Origin: Roseovarius nubinhibens ISM
Lineage (GTDB): Bacteria; Pseudomonadota; Alphaproteobacteria; Rhodobacterales; Rhodobacteraceae
NCBI RefSeq assembly: GCF_000152625.1
Contig: NZ_CH724156.1
Location: forward strand, 2,479,602 to 2,529,601
DNA length: 50,000 bases
Reading direction: 5' to 3'
A model generated the notes under the pieces. That model was not told the DNA's origin. It saw only the letters and a program-made list of their open reading frames with translations, and did not search any database. The first letter of the stretch is position 1. Each line of letters opens with the position of its first letter. The position numbers were made by a program, and so were the translations under genes. Positions 32,298 through 41,311 of this stretch are shown one piece after another.

Positions 32298-32491
32298 TCG
32301 GGGTTGCCGCACTTGCCCTCGGGCTTGTCTTATTGGTGGAGGGGCTGGCCTATGCGCTGGCCCCTTCGCTTATTGAGCGGATGCTGGTGGTGTTGCGGCA
32401 ACTGCCGATTGACCAGCGGCGTCTGATGGGGTTGGCTGCGATGGCGCTGGGGCTCGTTCTGATCTGGCTCGGCAAGAGCCTCGGGGCGTGA
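32294..32491 (+). CDS. DUF2065 family small membrane protein
   Basis: 65 residues with two membrane helices (about 1-20 and 45-62) separated by LIERMLVVLRQLPIDQRRLMG, characteristic of DUF2065. The family is commonly found directly behind hflC, as here, and the genes overlap by four bases. It may assist the HflKC complex, but the function is unproven. Confidence 0.85.
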   Translation: MIGVAALALGLVLLVEGLAYALAPSLIERMLVVLRQLPIDQRRLMGLAAMALGLVLIWLGKSLGA

Positions 32492-32581
32492 GCCCGGCGG
32501 TTCTGTGGGGCCCGGGCGCACAACCGGCGCGGTTTTGCCGAGGCGTGGGCTTCACAGCGTCGTGACTGGACCATTGTGACT

Positions 32582-32609
32582 TTGTTATCTTTGGATGACA
32601 CCCTACATA
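32582..32609 (+). promoter_or_regulatory. Candidate promoter of degP
   Basis: TTGTTA (32582-32587) and TACATA (32604-32609), 16-base spacer, about 80 bases before the GTG start. A small perfect inverted repeat (GATCGG/CCGATC, 32636-32650) lies in the leader. A stress sigma factor could also be involved; I cannot tell. Confidence 0.42.
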
Positions 32610-32690
32610 GAGACGAGAGACATCGGCCGGAGACGGATCGGAGACCGATCTTCGGCAAGATGAGCTGGCAGTTTTCAAGAGGAGGAAAGC

Positions 32691-34160
32691 GTGAGAGCCC
32701 TTGCCCTAACCGCGAAACATGAAACGACGAGCGCCATGCGCGCCCTGTGGTTCTGGGCCGTCGCCCTGGCCCTGGTGCTGGCACAGACCCTCGCGGCGCA
32801 GGCCCGCCCCGAGAGCTTTGCCGATCTGGCCCAGAAGGTCAGCCCGGCGGTGGTCAACATCACCACCTCGACCGTGGTCGCCGCGAATACCGACACGCTT
32901 CCCATGGTGCCCGAAGGCTCGCCCTTTGAGGATTTCTTTCGCGAGTTCCGGGATCGCAATGGCGGCGAAGATCAGCCGCGCCGGACCTCGGCGCTGGGCT
33001 CGGGCTTTGTCATCAGCGAGGACGGGTTCATCGTCACCAACAACCATGTGATCGAGAGCGCCGATGAGATCATCATCGAGTTCTACGAGGGCGGCGAGCT
33101 TAAGGCCGAGGTGATCGGCACCGACCCCAAGACCGATATTGCGCTGCTCAAGGTCACGGCGGATGGGCCGCTGCCTTTTGTCAGCTTTGGCGACAGCGAC
33201 ACGGCGCGGGTTGGCGATTGGGTGATGGCCATGGGCAACCCTCTCGGCCAAGGGTTTTCGGTCTCGGCCGGGATTGTTTCGGCCCGCAATCGCGCGCTGA
33301 GCGGCACCTATGACGACTATATTCAGACCGATGCCGCGATCAACCGGGGCAACTCGGGCGGGCCGCTGTTCAACATGAGCGGCGAGGTTGTCGGCGTGAA
33401 CACCGCGATCCTGAGCCCCAATGGCGGCTCGATCGGGATCGGTTTCTCGATGGCGTCGAATGTGGTGACCCGCGTGGTCGAGCAGCTCAAGGAGTTCGGC
33501 GAGACCCGCCGCGGCTGGCTTGGGGTGCGCATTCAGGACGTGACCGAGGATGTGGCCGAGGCGATCGGGCTTGAACAGGCGCGCGGCGCGCTGGTCACCG
33601 ATGTGCCGGAAGGTCCGGCGATGGACGGCGGCATGAAATCCGGCGACGTGATCCTGAGCTTTGACGGCAAGGATGTCGAAGACACCCGCGGTCTCGTCCG
33701 GCGCGTTGGCAATGCCGAGGTCGGCAAGGCGGTGCGCGTCGTGGTGTTCCGCGATGGCAAGACGACGACGCTCAAGGTGACGCTGGGCCGTCGCGAAGAG
33801 GCCGAGGGCACCGTGCCCGCCGCGCAGACGCAAGATGCCGAAGATCCCGCCCCGGTGGAGCGCGATGTTCTGGGTCTGACGCTCAGCGAGATGAGCGATG
33901 AGCTGCGTCAGCAACTGGATCTCAAGCCCGAGGCCAATGGTCTCGTGGTGCGTGATGTCGATCCCGAGAGCGAGGCCTATGAAAAGGGCCTTCGGGGCGG
34001 CGATGTGATCACCGAAGCCGGCCAGCAGAGCCTGGCCACGGTCGAAGATTTCGAAACCCGTATCGAAGACGCGAAAGAGGCGGGGCGCAAATCGCTGCTG
34101 CTTCTGGTGCGTCGGTCCGGCGAGCCGCGTTTCGTGGCCTTGTCGCTGGACGACGAGTAA
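32691..34160 (+). CDS. degP: DegP/DegQ-type periplasmic serine protease (Do family)
   Basis: 489 residues from a GTG start supported by GAGGAGG six bases upstream; an in-frame ATG at 32736 would give a shorter classical signal peptide (MRALWFWAVALALVLAQTLAAQA). The catalytic triad is visible: His119 in VTNNHVIES, Asp149 in KTDIALLKV, Ser222 in RGNSGGPLF. Two PDZ domains follow (about 290-380 and 395-475) with GWLGVRIQDV and LGLTLSEM starts. It degrades misfolded envelope proteins. It is behind hflKC but separated by 200 bases and its own promoter candidate, and ends in a strong terminator. Confidence 0.94.
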   Translation: MRALALTAKHETTSAMRALWFWAVALALVLAQTLAAQARPESFADLAQKVSPAVVNITTSTVVAANTDTLPMVPEGSPFEDFFREFRDRNGGEDQPRRTSALGSGFVISEDGFIVTNNHVIESADEIIIEFYEGGELKAEVIGTDPKTDIALLKVTADGPLPFVSFGDSDTARVGDWVMAMGNPLGQGFSVSAGIVSARNRALSGTYDDYIQTDAAINRGNSGGPLFNMSGEVVGVNTAILSPNGGSIGIGFSMASNVVTRVVEQLKEFGETRRGWLGVRIQDVTEDVAEAIGLEQARGALVTDVPEGPAMDGGMKSGDVILSFDGKDVEDTRGLVRRVGNAEVGKAVRVVVFRDGKTTTLKVTLGRREEAEGTVPAAQTQDAEDPAPVERDVLGLTLSEMSDELRQQLDLKPEANGLVVRDVDPESEAYEKGLRGGDVITEAGQQSLATVEDFETRIEDAKEAGRKSLLLLVRRSGEPRFVALSLDDE

Positions 34161-34200
34161 CGGTCGAGGGGCAGCGGCTTTACAAGCCAGCAACGGGGAA

Positions 34201-34225
34201 GGCGTCGCGCGAGCGGCGCCTTTTT
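34201..34225 (+). terminator. Rho-independent terminator of degP
   Basis: An 8-bp stem (34201-34208 with 34213-34220, one wobble) with a GCGA loop is followed by TTTTT (34221-34225), 40 bases after the degP stop. Confidence 0.87.
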
Positions 34226-34229
34226 CGCG

Positions 34230-34721
34230 TCAGTGGCCCATGGGTTCGCATGGATAGGCGCGGGCCGCAAAACAGCCGGGTGCGGCATTGTGCAGATCGA
34301 CAAAGGCGATGTCGGGACGGGCGAGCAGCGTGGTCAGGATCGGCCCGCAATCGCCGCCCTGCGCGAGCTCTGCCGCCTGCATCATGCCCGCCTCGTCGAA
34401 GCCGCGCAGCGACAGCATCCGGCAGGAGAGCGCCGGGGGGATGTCGCCCGGGGCGGGGCGGGCCTCGGGCGCGGTTTCGCGCAGGTAGATCGCGTGGCGC
34501 GCCGCATAGGGCGAGGCGATGTCGAGATGCTGGTAGTTCAGCAAGAGCAGCGTTTCGCCGGCACGCGCGTCCTCGAGGCTGATCCGGCAGGGGTAGCCAT
34601 GATCGGCCTCGGCGGTGACGCGGTGGATCGCGCGTTTTGCCAGCGCGGCGTCGGTGAGGGCGAAGAGCGGCGCAAAGCGGGCGCGGGGCAGGGCGGTGAT
34701 CTGAAAGGATTGAAAGGACAT
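34230..34721 (-). CDS. DUF1203 family protein
   Basis: 163 residues from the ATG at 34721 (MSFQSFQITALPRARFAPLFALTD). The family segments YPCRISLEDARAGETLLLLNYQHL and SPYAARHAIYLRE are recognisable; the C-terminus has Cys-rich short stretches (GGDCGPIL, AAPGCFAARAYPCEP). DUF1203 proteins are about this size and of unknown function. The gene is convergent with degP and lies downstream of the BCCT gene, from which a terminator separates it. Confidence 0.82.
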   Translation of the reverse strand: MSFQSFQITALPRARFAPLFALTDAALAKRAIHRVTAEADHGYPCRISLEDARAGETLLLLNYQHLDIASPYAARHAIYLRETAPEARPAPGDIPPALSCRMLSLRGFDEAGMMQAAELAQGGDCGPILTTLLARPDIAFVDLHNAAPGCFAARAYPCEPMGH

Positions 34722-34819
34722 GGGCGGGGCTCCTATGGCGGTGTCCCGGCCAATCTGGCGGGGCTGTCGCCCTCGGGCGACCCGGTTCCTGCGCAAATCC
34801 TGCGAGGTCTAGAGCTACG

Positions 34820-34849
34820 AAAAACGGCGCCGCGAGAGGCGGCGCCGTT
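34820..34849 (-). terminator. Rho-independent terminator of the BCCT gene
   Basis: A perfect 11-bp stem (34823-34833 with 34839-34849) and, on the minus strand, a TTTTT run after it. It lies 27 bases beyond the BCCT stop. Confidence 0.88.
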
Positions 34850-34875
34850 CAAGGCCGATGGCATGGGGGCGGGGG

Positions 34876-36696
34876 TTATTCCGCCGGCTGTTCAGCCACG
34901 CCGTATTTCTCGCGCTTGTTGTCCATCCAGAGCGCCTTGATCAGCGAGATGCACATCAGCCCCATGACCATGGTGAAGGGCAGCGCGCCGATGATCATCG
35001 CGTTTTTCAGCGCGTCGAGCGGGTTGTTTTCGCCCGCCGCCAGAATCAGCGTGCCGATCACCAGCGTCAGGATGATGCCCCAGACGATGCGGTGACGGAT
35101 CGAGGTTTCCTGGCTGCCGCCCGACATGATCGTGTTCATCACGAGGATGCCCGAGTCGGCCGAGGTCACGAGGAAGGTCATGATCAGCACCACGCACATC
35201 ACCGTCAGACCCTGCAGCAGGCCGCCGTCGATCATCTGACCGAGCGTCGCGAAGAGCTGATTGGTTTGCGATGCGCCGGTGATCGCGCCTTCGGCCACGC
35301 CCGAAAGTTCGAGATCGATCGCGGTGCCGCCGAGGATGGTCATCCAGGCAAAGCAGACCAGCGCCGGTGCGAGAACGCAGCCGATGATGAATTCGCGCAC
35401 GGTGCGGCCTTTGGAGATCCGCGCCAGGAAGAGACCGACGAAGGGCGAGAAGGCAATCCACCAGGCCCAGTAGAAGGTGGTCCAGCCCGACTGCCAAGCG
35501 AATTGGCGACCGGCGTTGCCCGCCTCGTAGACGGCGGCGAGTGTGGCTTCGTCAAGCTCGGCTGCGGCGCCCTCAAGACCACCGGTGAAGCCAGCAAAGC
35601 TGCCCCAGGGGTTGGTGGCGCCGGCATAGAGCTGATCGGCCAGCGGGCGCGCGGCTTCGGGCAGGGCTGCGGCGAAGGCGTCGGCCGATTGCGGGCCATA
35701 GGCGTTGAAGCTCAGCGAGGCGAAGTTCAGGATGTAATCCACCAGAGCCGAGCCATAGGTCGTCATGGCAAAGGCAAAGGAGCCAAAGACCACGAAGGTT
35801 GCCAGCAGGATCAGCGACAGCACGAGGTTGAGGTTCGACAGGTATTTCACCCCACGCCCCACGCCCGAGACCGCCGACAGGATCGACAGGAACATGATGG
35901 CCAGAAGCGCGGCGATCAGGCCGGTTTTCGTGGGCACCGGAACTTCGTCCGTGCTGACCATCCATTCCATGCCGGTGATGGCATAGAGACCGTCGACGAA
36001 CTGGCTCACGCCAAAGCCGATGGTGACCGACACGCCGAGGATCGTGGCAACCACGCCGAGCACGTCGAACACATGGCCGAGAAAGCCGTTCAGCGCGCTG
36101 CCAAAGATCGGCGTCAGCGCCGAGCGGATCGTCAGCGGCATGTCACGGGTATAGGCGTAATAGGCCAGGCAGAGCCCGGTCACCACATAGATCGACCATG
36201 CGTGAAACCCGTAATGCGCAAAGGTCCAGCGATAGGCCCCGGTGAGCGCCTCTTCGGTGTTGGGCGCAACCTCGCCGGCGATCACCAGAGGGTTCGAGCC
36301 CCACAGGCCGAGCGGCTCGGCGGTGGCAAAGACCATCAGACCGACGCCGAGACCGGCACCGAACATCATCGAGAACCAAGAGAAGGTCGAGAACTCGGGC
36401 CTTTCGCCCTCGGTGCCCATCAGCTTGCTTCCGGTGGCGGGCAGCACGGCCAGCACCAGCAGGAAGAAGGCAAAGAAGCCGACGATCACGATGTAGAACT
36501 GGTTGAAATACTGGAGCAGCGCGCCGTTGATCTTGCCCAGCATGCCATTGGCATTGGCCGGGAAGGCCAGCGCCCAGACCACCAGCAAAACCATGATCCC
36601 CTTGGAGACCAGTGCGATGGGCAGGCTGTTGTTTTCGTAGAATCCCGAATCCTGTGTCTTGATCTCGAGATCGGTAAAAGGCGGTTTTACACTCAT
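34876..36696 (-). CDS. BCCT family (betaine/carnitine/choline) transporter
   Basis: 606 residues, twelve membrane helices. Signatures: FSMMFGAGLGVGLMVFATAEPLG (helix 3-4, sodium and substrate region) and GWTTFYWAWWIAFSPFVGLFLARISKGRTVREF, the aromatic box region that binds the quaternary ammonium group. It is a sodium-coupled importer of compatible solutes such as glycine betaine; some BCCTs are osmotically activated. The leader carries an 8-bp inverted repeat (36746-36778). No metabolic partner is adjacent, though an MttB-like gene and an aldehyde dehydrogenase are elsewhere in the window. Confidence 0.94.
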   Translation of the reverse strand: MSVKPPFTDLEIKTQDSGFYENNSLPIALVSKGIMVLLVVWALAFPANANGMLGKINGALLQYFNQFYIVIVGFFAFFLLVLAVLPATGSKLMGTEGERPEFSTFSWFSMMFGAGLGVGLMVFATAEPLGLWGSNPLVIAGEVAPNTEEALTGAYRWTFAHYGFHAWSIYVVTGLCLAYYAYTRDMPLTIRSALTPIFGSALNGFLGHVFDVLGVVATILGVSVTIGFGVSQFVDGLYAITGMEWMVSTDEVPVPTKTGLIAALLAIMFLSILSAVSGVGRGVKYLSNLNLVLSLILLATFVVFGSFAFAMTTYGSALVDYILNFASLSFNAYGPQSADAFAAALPEAARPLADQLYAGATNPWGSFAGFTGGLEGAAAELDEATLAAVYEAGNAGRQFAWQSGWTTFYWAWWIAFSPFVGLFLARISKGRTVREFIIGCVLAPALVCFAWMTILGGTAIDLELSGVAEGAITGASQTNQLFATLGQMIDGGLLQGLTVMCVVLIMTFLVTSADSGILVMNTIMSGGSQETSIRHRIVWGIILTLVIGTLILAAGENNPLDALKNAMIIGALPFTMVMGLMCISLIKALWMDNKREKYGVAEQPAE

Positions 36697-36745
36697 ACCT
36701 TCTGTCCCCTATTTGTTAGGATTTTTCTGGTTAACGTCTCTCTCG

Positions 36746-36778
36746 GGCAGCCTGTTCCTCCCTTTTTGAAAGGCTGCC
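36746..36778 (-). promoter_or_regulatory. Leader hairpin of BCCT gene
   Basis: Perfect 8-bp arms (GGCAGCCT at 36746-36753, AGGCTGCC at 36771-36778) flank a 17-base loop. On the minus strand the loop contains GGGAGGAA, a Shine-Dalgarno-like sequence, with no ATG in reach. It stands 50 bases upstream of the BCCT start. Confidence 0.5.
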
Positions 36779-36859
36779 GGCGGAGAGGGAATTTGGTCAG
36801 TGGCGCATAGTCTTCCATGCGGCACATGCCGTCATGTGGCGGTGAACGGCGCTTCCGTA

Positions 36860-36887
36860 TCTATAAGCGACCTGAGCCAAGGTTAAA
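36860..36887 (-). promoter_or_regulatory. Candidate promoter of BCCT gene
   Basis: On the minus strand TTTAAC (36887-36882) and TATAGA (36865-36860) are separated by 16 bases, giving a leader of about 150 bases that would include the 36746-36778 hairpin. Confidence 0.35.
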
Positions 36888-37095
36888 ACCGGCTTAAATT
36901 GGAGTAAATTTCATATTTCTACAATTTTCTTCGGATTTCTTGAATTGCCGTCGGGTTAGCTTGGGCGGTTCTGCCCAGATCGTGACCTGCACGCGGCCCC
37001 CCGGGCTTGCCCCCTGCGGGCAATGGTGGTTCTGTCACGAGAGGAAAATGACCCGCTGAGAAGAGAGGCGGGCGACAGAGACGAAAGGCAGTCAG

Positions 37096-38322
37096 ATGGC
37101 AATGTTGGATATTGAATATGTGCGAGGTCAGTTCCCGGCCTTTGACGAGCCGAGCCTCAAGGGGCAGGCGTTTTTCGAGAATGCCGGTGGGTCCTATACC
37201 TGTCGCCCGGTGATCGAGCGGCTGACGCGGTTCTATCACGCCCGCAAGGTGCAGCCCTATGCGCCCTATGAGGCGAGCCGTCTTGGCGGGGCCGAGATGG
37301 ACGAGGCGCGCACCCGGCTGGCCGGATTGCTGGGGGTGGGCGAGGACGAGCTGAGCTTTGGCCCGTCGACCACCGCCAATACCTATGTGCTGGCGCGGGC
37401 CTTTGCCGGGTTCATGGAAAAGGGCGAGGCGATCATCGTCACCAATCAGGACCATGAAGCCAACAGCGGCCCGTGGCGGCGGCTGGCCGAGGAAGGCTTT
37501 GAGATCCGCGAATGGAAGATGAACCCGGAGACCGGGCATCTTGACCCCGATGATCTCGACGATCTGCTGGATGAAAAGGTGCGGCTTGTTTGTTTTCCCC
37601 ATTGCTCGAATGTGGTGGGCGAGGAAAACCCGGTGGTCGAGATCACAGCGCGCGCCCATGCGGCGGGGGCCTTTGTCTGTGTTGACGGGGTGAGCTATGC
37701 GCCGCACGGGTTTTGCAATGTCGGGATGATGGGGCCGGATATTTACCTGTTTTCGGCCTATAAGACCTATGGCCCGCATCAGGGGATCATGGTGATGCGC
37801 CGTGAATTGGCGCGGCAATTGCCCAATCAGGCGCATTATTTCAACGCCGAGAGCCTGACCAAGAAATTCACCCCGGCGGGGCCGGATCATGCGCAGATCG
37901 CGGCCTGTGCGGGAATGGCCGATTATATCGACGCGCTGGCCCAGCATCACGGGATTGCGGGCGATGCGGCGAGCCGCTGTGACGGGGTGCATCAGCTCAT
38001 GCGGGACCATGAGGCGGCGCTGTTGCAGCCTCTGTTGAACGGGGTGAAAGGGCGCAATGCCGTGCGTCTTCTGGGGCCGGATCAGGCCGAGCGCCGCGCG
38101 CCGACCGTGGCGCTTGCGCTGAGCCACATGAAAGGCGAGGCGGCGGCAGAGCAGCTCGCGGCGCGGGGCATCATGGCGGGGGGCGGTGATTTCTACGCGG
38201 TGCGCGCGCTCGAGGCGCTGGGCATTGATCCGGGGCATGGCGTGCTGCGGCTGAGTTTCGTGCATTACACGCGCCGCGATGAGATCGATGCGCTGCTCAA
38301 CGCGCTGGACGATATTCTTTGA
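37096..38322 (+). CDS. Aminotransferase class V-fold PLP enzyme (CsdA/SufS-like)
   Basis: 408 residues with the class V fold: FENAGGSYTCRPVIE near the start, FGPSTTANTYVLARAF, NQDHEANSGPWRRLA, and the PLP lysine Lys223 in LFSAYKTYGPHQG. Relatives include cysteine desulfurases and isopenicillin epimerase-like enzymes; here the usual active-site loop Cys of true desulfurases is not evident, so the reaction is open. The start is at MAMLDIEYVRGQFPAF, with a second ATG two codons later. It is followed by the photolyase after 57 bases. Confidence 0.85.
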   Translation: MAMLDIEYVRGQFPAFDEPSLKGQAFFENAGGSYTCRPVIERLTRFYHARKVQPYAPYEASRLGGAEMDEARTRLAGLLGVGEDELSFGPSTTANTYVLARAFAGFMEKGEAIIVTNQDHEANSGPWRRLAEEGFEIREWKMNPETGHLDPDDLDDLLDEKVRLVCFPHCSNVVGEENPVVEITARAHAAGAFVCVDGVSYAPHGFCNVGMMGPDIYLFSAYKTYGPHQGIMVMRRELARQLPNQAHYFNAESLTKKFTPAGPDHAQIAACAGMADYIDALAQHHGIAGDAASRCDGVHQLMRDHEAALLQPLLNGVKGRNAVRLLGPDQAERRAPTVALALSHMKGEAAAEQLAARGIMAGGGDFYAVRALEALGIDPGHGVLRLSFVHYTRRDEIDALLNALDDIL

Positions 38323-38379
38323 CCCGGTAAGCCCGCGCCCTATCTCTGGTCGAACCCAGCCCAGAAAGGATCGCGCCCG

Positions 38380-39801
38380 GTGACCAATCCGACCTTGCTC
38401 TGGCTCAGGCGCGATCTGCGGCTGAGCGATCACCCGGCGCTGCGGGCGGCCGTGGCGCGGGGCGGGCCGGTGATCCCGGTGATGATCCGCGATGATCAGA
38501 TGCATGGGTTGGGCGCGGCACCGAAATGGCGTCTGGGGCTTGGCATCGAGGCCATGGGCCGCGCGCTGGCCGAGAAAGGCAGCCGTCTCATCCTGCGCAG
38601 CGGGCAGGCGGCAGAGGTACTATCGGCGCTGGTCGAGGAGACCGGCGCGGGCGCGGTCTATTGGACGCGGGCCTATGATCCCGAGAGCATTGCGCGCGAC
38701 CGGGGGGTGAAAGAGACGCTGGTTGCGGCAGGGGTCGAGGCGCAGAGCCATGCCGGGCATCTGCTCTTTGAGCCTTGGGAGGTCGAGACCGGGCAGGGCA
38801 GCTATTACAAGGTCTACACGCCCTATTGGAACGCGGTGAAGTCGCGCGATGTGGCGGCACCGCTGACGGCGCCTGCGGAGATCACAGCGCCCGCGCATTG
38901 GCCCGAGAGCGAGGATCTGGACGACTGGGCGCTGGGGGCGGCGATGCAGCGCGGGGCGGCGGTTTGCCTGCCGCATCAGCATGTCGGCGAAGCCACGGCG
39001 CAGGGGCGGCTCGGGGCGTTCATGGCGCAGGGCATCGCGGAGTATCGCGCGCGGCGCGACCTGCCGGGCGAAGCGGGGACCTCGGGCCTGTCGGAAAACC
39101 TGAGCCTTGGCGAGATCTCGATCCGCCAATGCTGGCACGCGGCGATGCGGGCGCGGCAGGAGGGGGCGGCGGGGGCGGAGACATGGGCGAAAGAGCTCGT
39201 TTGGCGCGAGTTTGCCTATCACCTGATCTATCACACGCCGCGTCTGGCCTCGGGCAATTGGCGCGAGGAATGGGACGGGTTTCCATGGCGCGAGGCGGGG
39301 GACAGCCCGGAGGTTATGGCCTGGAAACAGGGGCGCACCGGCGTTGAATTCGTCGATGCGGCGATGCGCGAGATGTATGTGACCGGCAAGATGCACAACC
39401 GTGCGCGGATGGTCGTGGCCTCCTATTTGACCAAGCATTTATTGACCCATTGGCGTGTCGGGCAGCGCTGGTTCGAGGAGCATCTGAGTGATTGGGATGT
39501 GGCGTCGAATGCGCTCGGCTGGCAATGGGTGGCCGGGTCGGGGCCGGATGCGGCACCGTTTTTCCGGGTCTTCAACCCGGACACCCAGGCCGAGAAATTC
39601 GACAAGGGCGGGGCCTATCGCCGGGCGTGGATCGCCGAAGGTCAGGACGCGCCGCCCGACACGGCGCTGGCCTATTTCGAGGCGATTCCGCAAAGCTGGA
39701 ACCTGTCGGCATCGCGTCGGTATCCCGACAGTCCCATTGTCGGGCTGAAAGAGGGGCGGCAGGCGGCGCTTGCGGCCTATGAGGCGCGCAAGCCCGGTTG
39801 A
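38380..39801 (+). CDS. phrB: Deoxyribodipyrimidine photolyase
   Basis: 473 residues from a GTG start (no ATG nearby; AAAGGA nine bases upstream). N-terminal Rossmann domain (LLWLRRDLRLSDHPALRAA, antenna chromophore) and C-terminal FAD domain with WAKELVWREFAYHLIYHTP, GRTGVEFVDAAMREMYVTGKMHNRARMVVASYLTKHLL and the WDVASNALGWQWVAGSGPDAAPFFRVFNP end, typical of class I CPD photolyases. It repairs UV-induced pyrimidine dimers using blue light. Repeat copy D lies in the last 35 codons, coding for LSASRRYPDSPIVG. Confidence 0.95.
   Translation: MTNPTLLWLRRDLRLSDHPALRAAVARGGPVIPVMIRDDQMHGLGAAPKWRLGLGIEAMGRALAEKGSRLILRSGQAAEVLSALVEETGAGAVYWTRAYDPESIARDRGVKETLVAAGVEAQSHAGHLLFEPWEVETGQGSYYKVYTPYWNAVKSRDVAAPLTAPAEITAPAHWPESEDLDDWALGAAMQRGAAVCLPHQHVGEATAQGRLGAFMAQGIAEYRARRDLPGEAGTSGLSENLSLGEISIRQCWHAAMRARQEGAAGAETWAKELVWREFAYHLIYHTPRLASGNWREEWDGFPWREAGDSPEVMAWKQGRTGVEFVDAAMREMYVTGKMHNRARMVVASYLTKHLLTHWRVGQRWFEEHLSDWDVASNALGWQWVAGSGPDAAPFFRVFNPDTQAEKFDKGGAYRRAWIAEGQDAPPDTALAYFEAIPQSWNLSASRRYPDSPIVGLKEGRQAALAAYEARKPG
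39702..39744 (+). repeat. 11-bp-periodic dispersed repeat, copy D (inside phrB)
   Basis: Cores start at 39704, 39715 and 39726; the fourth, at 39737, is degenerate but contains TGTCGG shifted by one base. Its first 24 bases are identical to those of copy C. A 7-bp hairpin (39725-39731 with 39738-39744) forms between cores 3 and 4. It lies in frame near the phrB 3' end. Confidence 0.75.
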
Positions 39802-39910
39802 GCCGCCCGCGCCACAGGGCGCGCGAAAAGTGATCGCCGCCCTTGCGCAACGCGCGACTTGTCCCGAAAGTGAGGGCGAGGACAGGACAGGCAGGCGAGG
39901 AAATCACACC

Positions 39911-40369
39911 ATGCGTCCCTCGGACAAGATGCCCACGATTGCGCGGCTGGTGGCGGCGCTCTGCCTGGCGGCCATCGGCTGGATCGGGTCGGAGATCGTC
40001 CGCCCCACCATGCCGCCCGAGACGAATTTCGGCTGGTTCAACTATGTGAACGCAGGGATCGGCCTGTTTTGCGGCTGGACCGTGATCGGCAGCCGTCTCG
40101 GCACCGGGTTCAGCGACGCGATCAGCACCGGGCTCACCGGGGTCGGCGCGATGGTGTTCTGGGTGCTCTTTGCCCATAGCTGCAACCAGATGCTCGCCAA
40201 TGCGCTCGACCGGGATTACAAAGGTCTGATGGACGCGCTGACGGGGATTTTCGAGATCGCCACCGAATATGCCTATTACCTGCTGAACCTGCCGCTCTTG
40301 GGGCTGTTGATCGGGGGCGGCATCGTGATAGGTCTTCTGGCCGAAACCCTGCACCGGCGCTGGAGCTGA
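39911..40369 (+). CDS. trgA: TrgA family membrane protein (tellurite resistance)
   Basis: 152 residues with four or five predicted membrane helices (start MRPSDKMPTIARLVAALCLAAIGWIGSE, a middle FCGWTVIG segment, end LLGLLIGGGIVIGLLAE). It matches the TrgA protein, which with TrgB and cysK contributes to tellurite resistance in Rhodobacter sphaeroides. The same order trgA-trgB-cysK is present here, which supports the name. It is located in the inner membrane; the biochemical mechanism is not established from sequence. Confidence 0.83.
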   Translation: MRPSDKMPTIARLVAALCLAAIGWIGSEIVRPTMPPETNFGWFNYVNAGIGLFCGWTVIGSRLGTGFSDAISTGLTGVGAMVFWVLFAHSCNQMLANALDRDYKGLMDALTGIFEIATEYAYYLLNLPLLGLLIGGGIVIGLLAETLHRRWS

Positions 40370-40372
40370 TCT

Positions 40373-41311
40373 GTGACATCCCCCAAGCTTGATGGCCCTC
40401 TGGGCGACAAGGCGCTGCGCGACATCGTGCTGAATGGCTGCGCGCCGGCCGAGATCGGCGATACCGAGATTGCGCGGCTCGACCATTATGCGCGGGCCAC
40501 CGGCCTCAGCCATGTGTCGGGAGAACGCTATGGCGAGGCCGAGGAGGGCGGCGCCGGGGCGCTCGAGCGGTTGGCGGCGCAGGAGATCATGGGCGGCTTT
40601 GGCCGGATTGCGCCCGAGACGCTCTATCAGCGGCGGGGCATGATCCTGTCGCGGGCGGCGGCGCGGATCGCGGCGGCACCGGGGGTGCCTGCGACGCAGC
40701 GCAGCGACCAAAGCGCCGAGACGGTCGAATTGATCCGGTCGGAGAATATGCACGAGGGGTTTTTCACCTTTCGCGCCATGGAGCTGCGGCATCCGCGTTT
40801 TGACGGCGGCATGAGCGATGTGCTGCGCCGCGAGGTGTTTGTCGCCACCGATGCGGCGATTTTGCTGGCCTATGATCCCAAGCGGGACCGGGTGCTGCTC
40901 GTCGAGCAGTTCCGCATGGGGCCCTATGGGCGGGGCGATCCGCGGCCCTGGATCCTCGAGCCGATTGCCGGCCGGGTCGACGGCGGCGAGAGCCCCGAGG
41001 CCACCGCCCGGCGCGAGGCGCGCGAGGAGGCGGGGGTCGAGCTCTATGGGATCGAGCGGATCAGTTCGCATTACTGCACGCCCGGGGCCTCGACCGAATA
41101 TTTCCATCTCTTCCTCGGCTTGTGCGATCTTCCCGAGTTGGGCCATGGCCAAGGCGGGCTTGATGCGGAACATGAGGATATTCGCACCCATGTGATCGAC
41201 TATGAGGTCGCGCAAGGGTTGCTCGACAGTGGCGAGGCAGACAACGGGCCGTTGATCCTGTCGCTTCTGTGGCTGCAAAGAGAACGTGAAAGGCTGCGTG
41301 CATCCGCTTGA
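40373..41311 (+). CDS. trgB: TrgB: NUDIX domain protein (tellurite resistance)
   Basis: 312 residues from a GTG three bases after the trgA stop. An N-terminal gamma-glutamylcyclotransferase-like or unassigned part (1-100) with YGEAEEGGAGALERLA is followed by a NUDIX hydrolase (about 155-290); the box reads GRVDGGESPEATARREAREEAGVEL, close to the ADP-ribose/sugar pyrophosphatase branch. This is the TrgB layout. Any role in tellurite resistance is known from the Rhodobacter homologue; the substrate of this NUDIX domain is not known. A cysK promoter overlaps its 3' end. Confidence 0.85.
   Translation: MTSPKLDGPLGDKALRDIVLNGCAPAEIGDTEIARLDHYARATGLSHVSGERYGEAEEGGAGALERLAAQEIMGGFGRIAPETLYQRRGMILSRAAARIAAAPGVPATQRSDQSAETVELIRSENMHEGFFTFRAMELRHPRFDGGMSDVLRREVFVATDAAILLAYDPKRDRVLLVEQFRMGPYGRGDPRPWILEPIAGRVDGGESPEATARREAREEAGVELYGIERISSHYCTPGASTEYFHLFLGLCDLPELGHGQGGLDAEHEDIRTHVIDYEVAQGLLDSGEADNGPLILSLLWLQRERERLRASA

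Larger units (their letters stand above)
36697..37095. other. Intergenic region between BCCT and aminotransferase genes
   Basis: 399 bases between divergent genes. It is unusually AT-rich from about 36855 to 36950, and holds the BCCT leader hairpin (36746-36778), a candidate BCCT promoter (36860-36887) and a 6-bp hairpin (37007-37012 with 37018-37023). I see no gene in it. A promoter for the aminotransferase was not identified. Confidence 0.55.
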
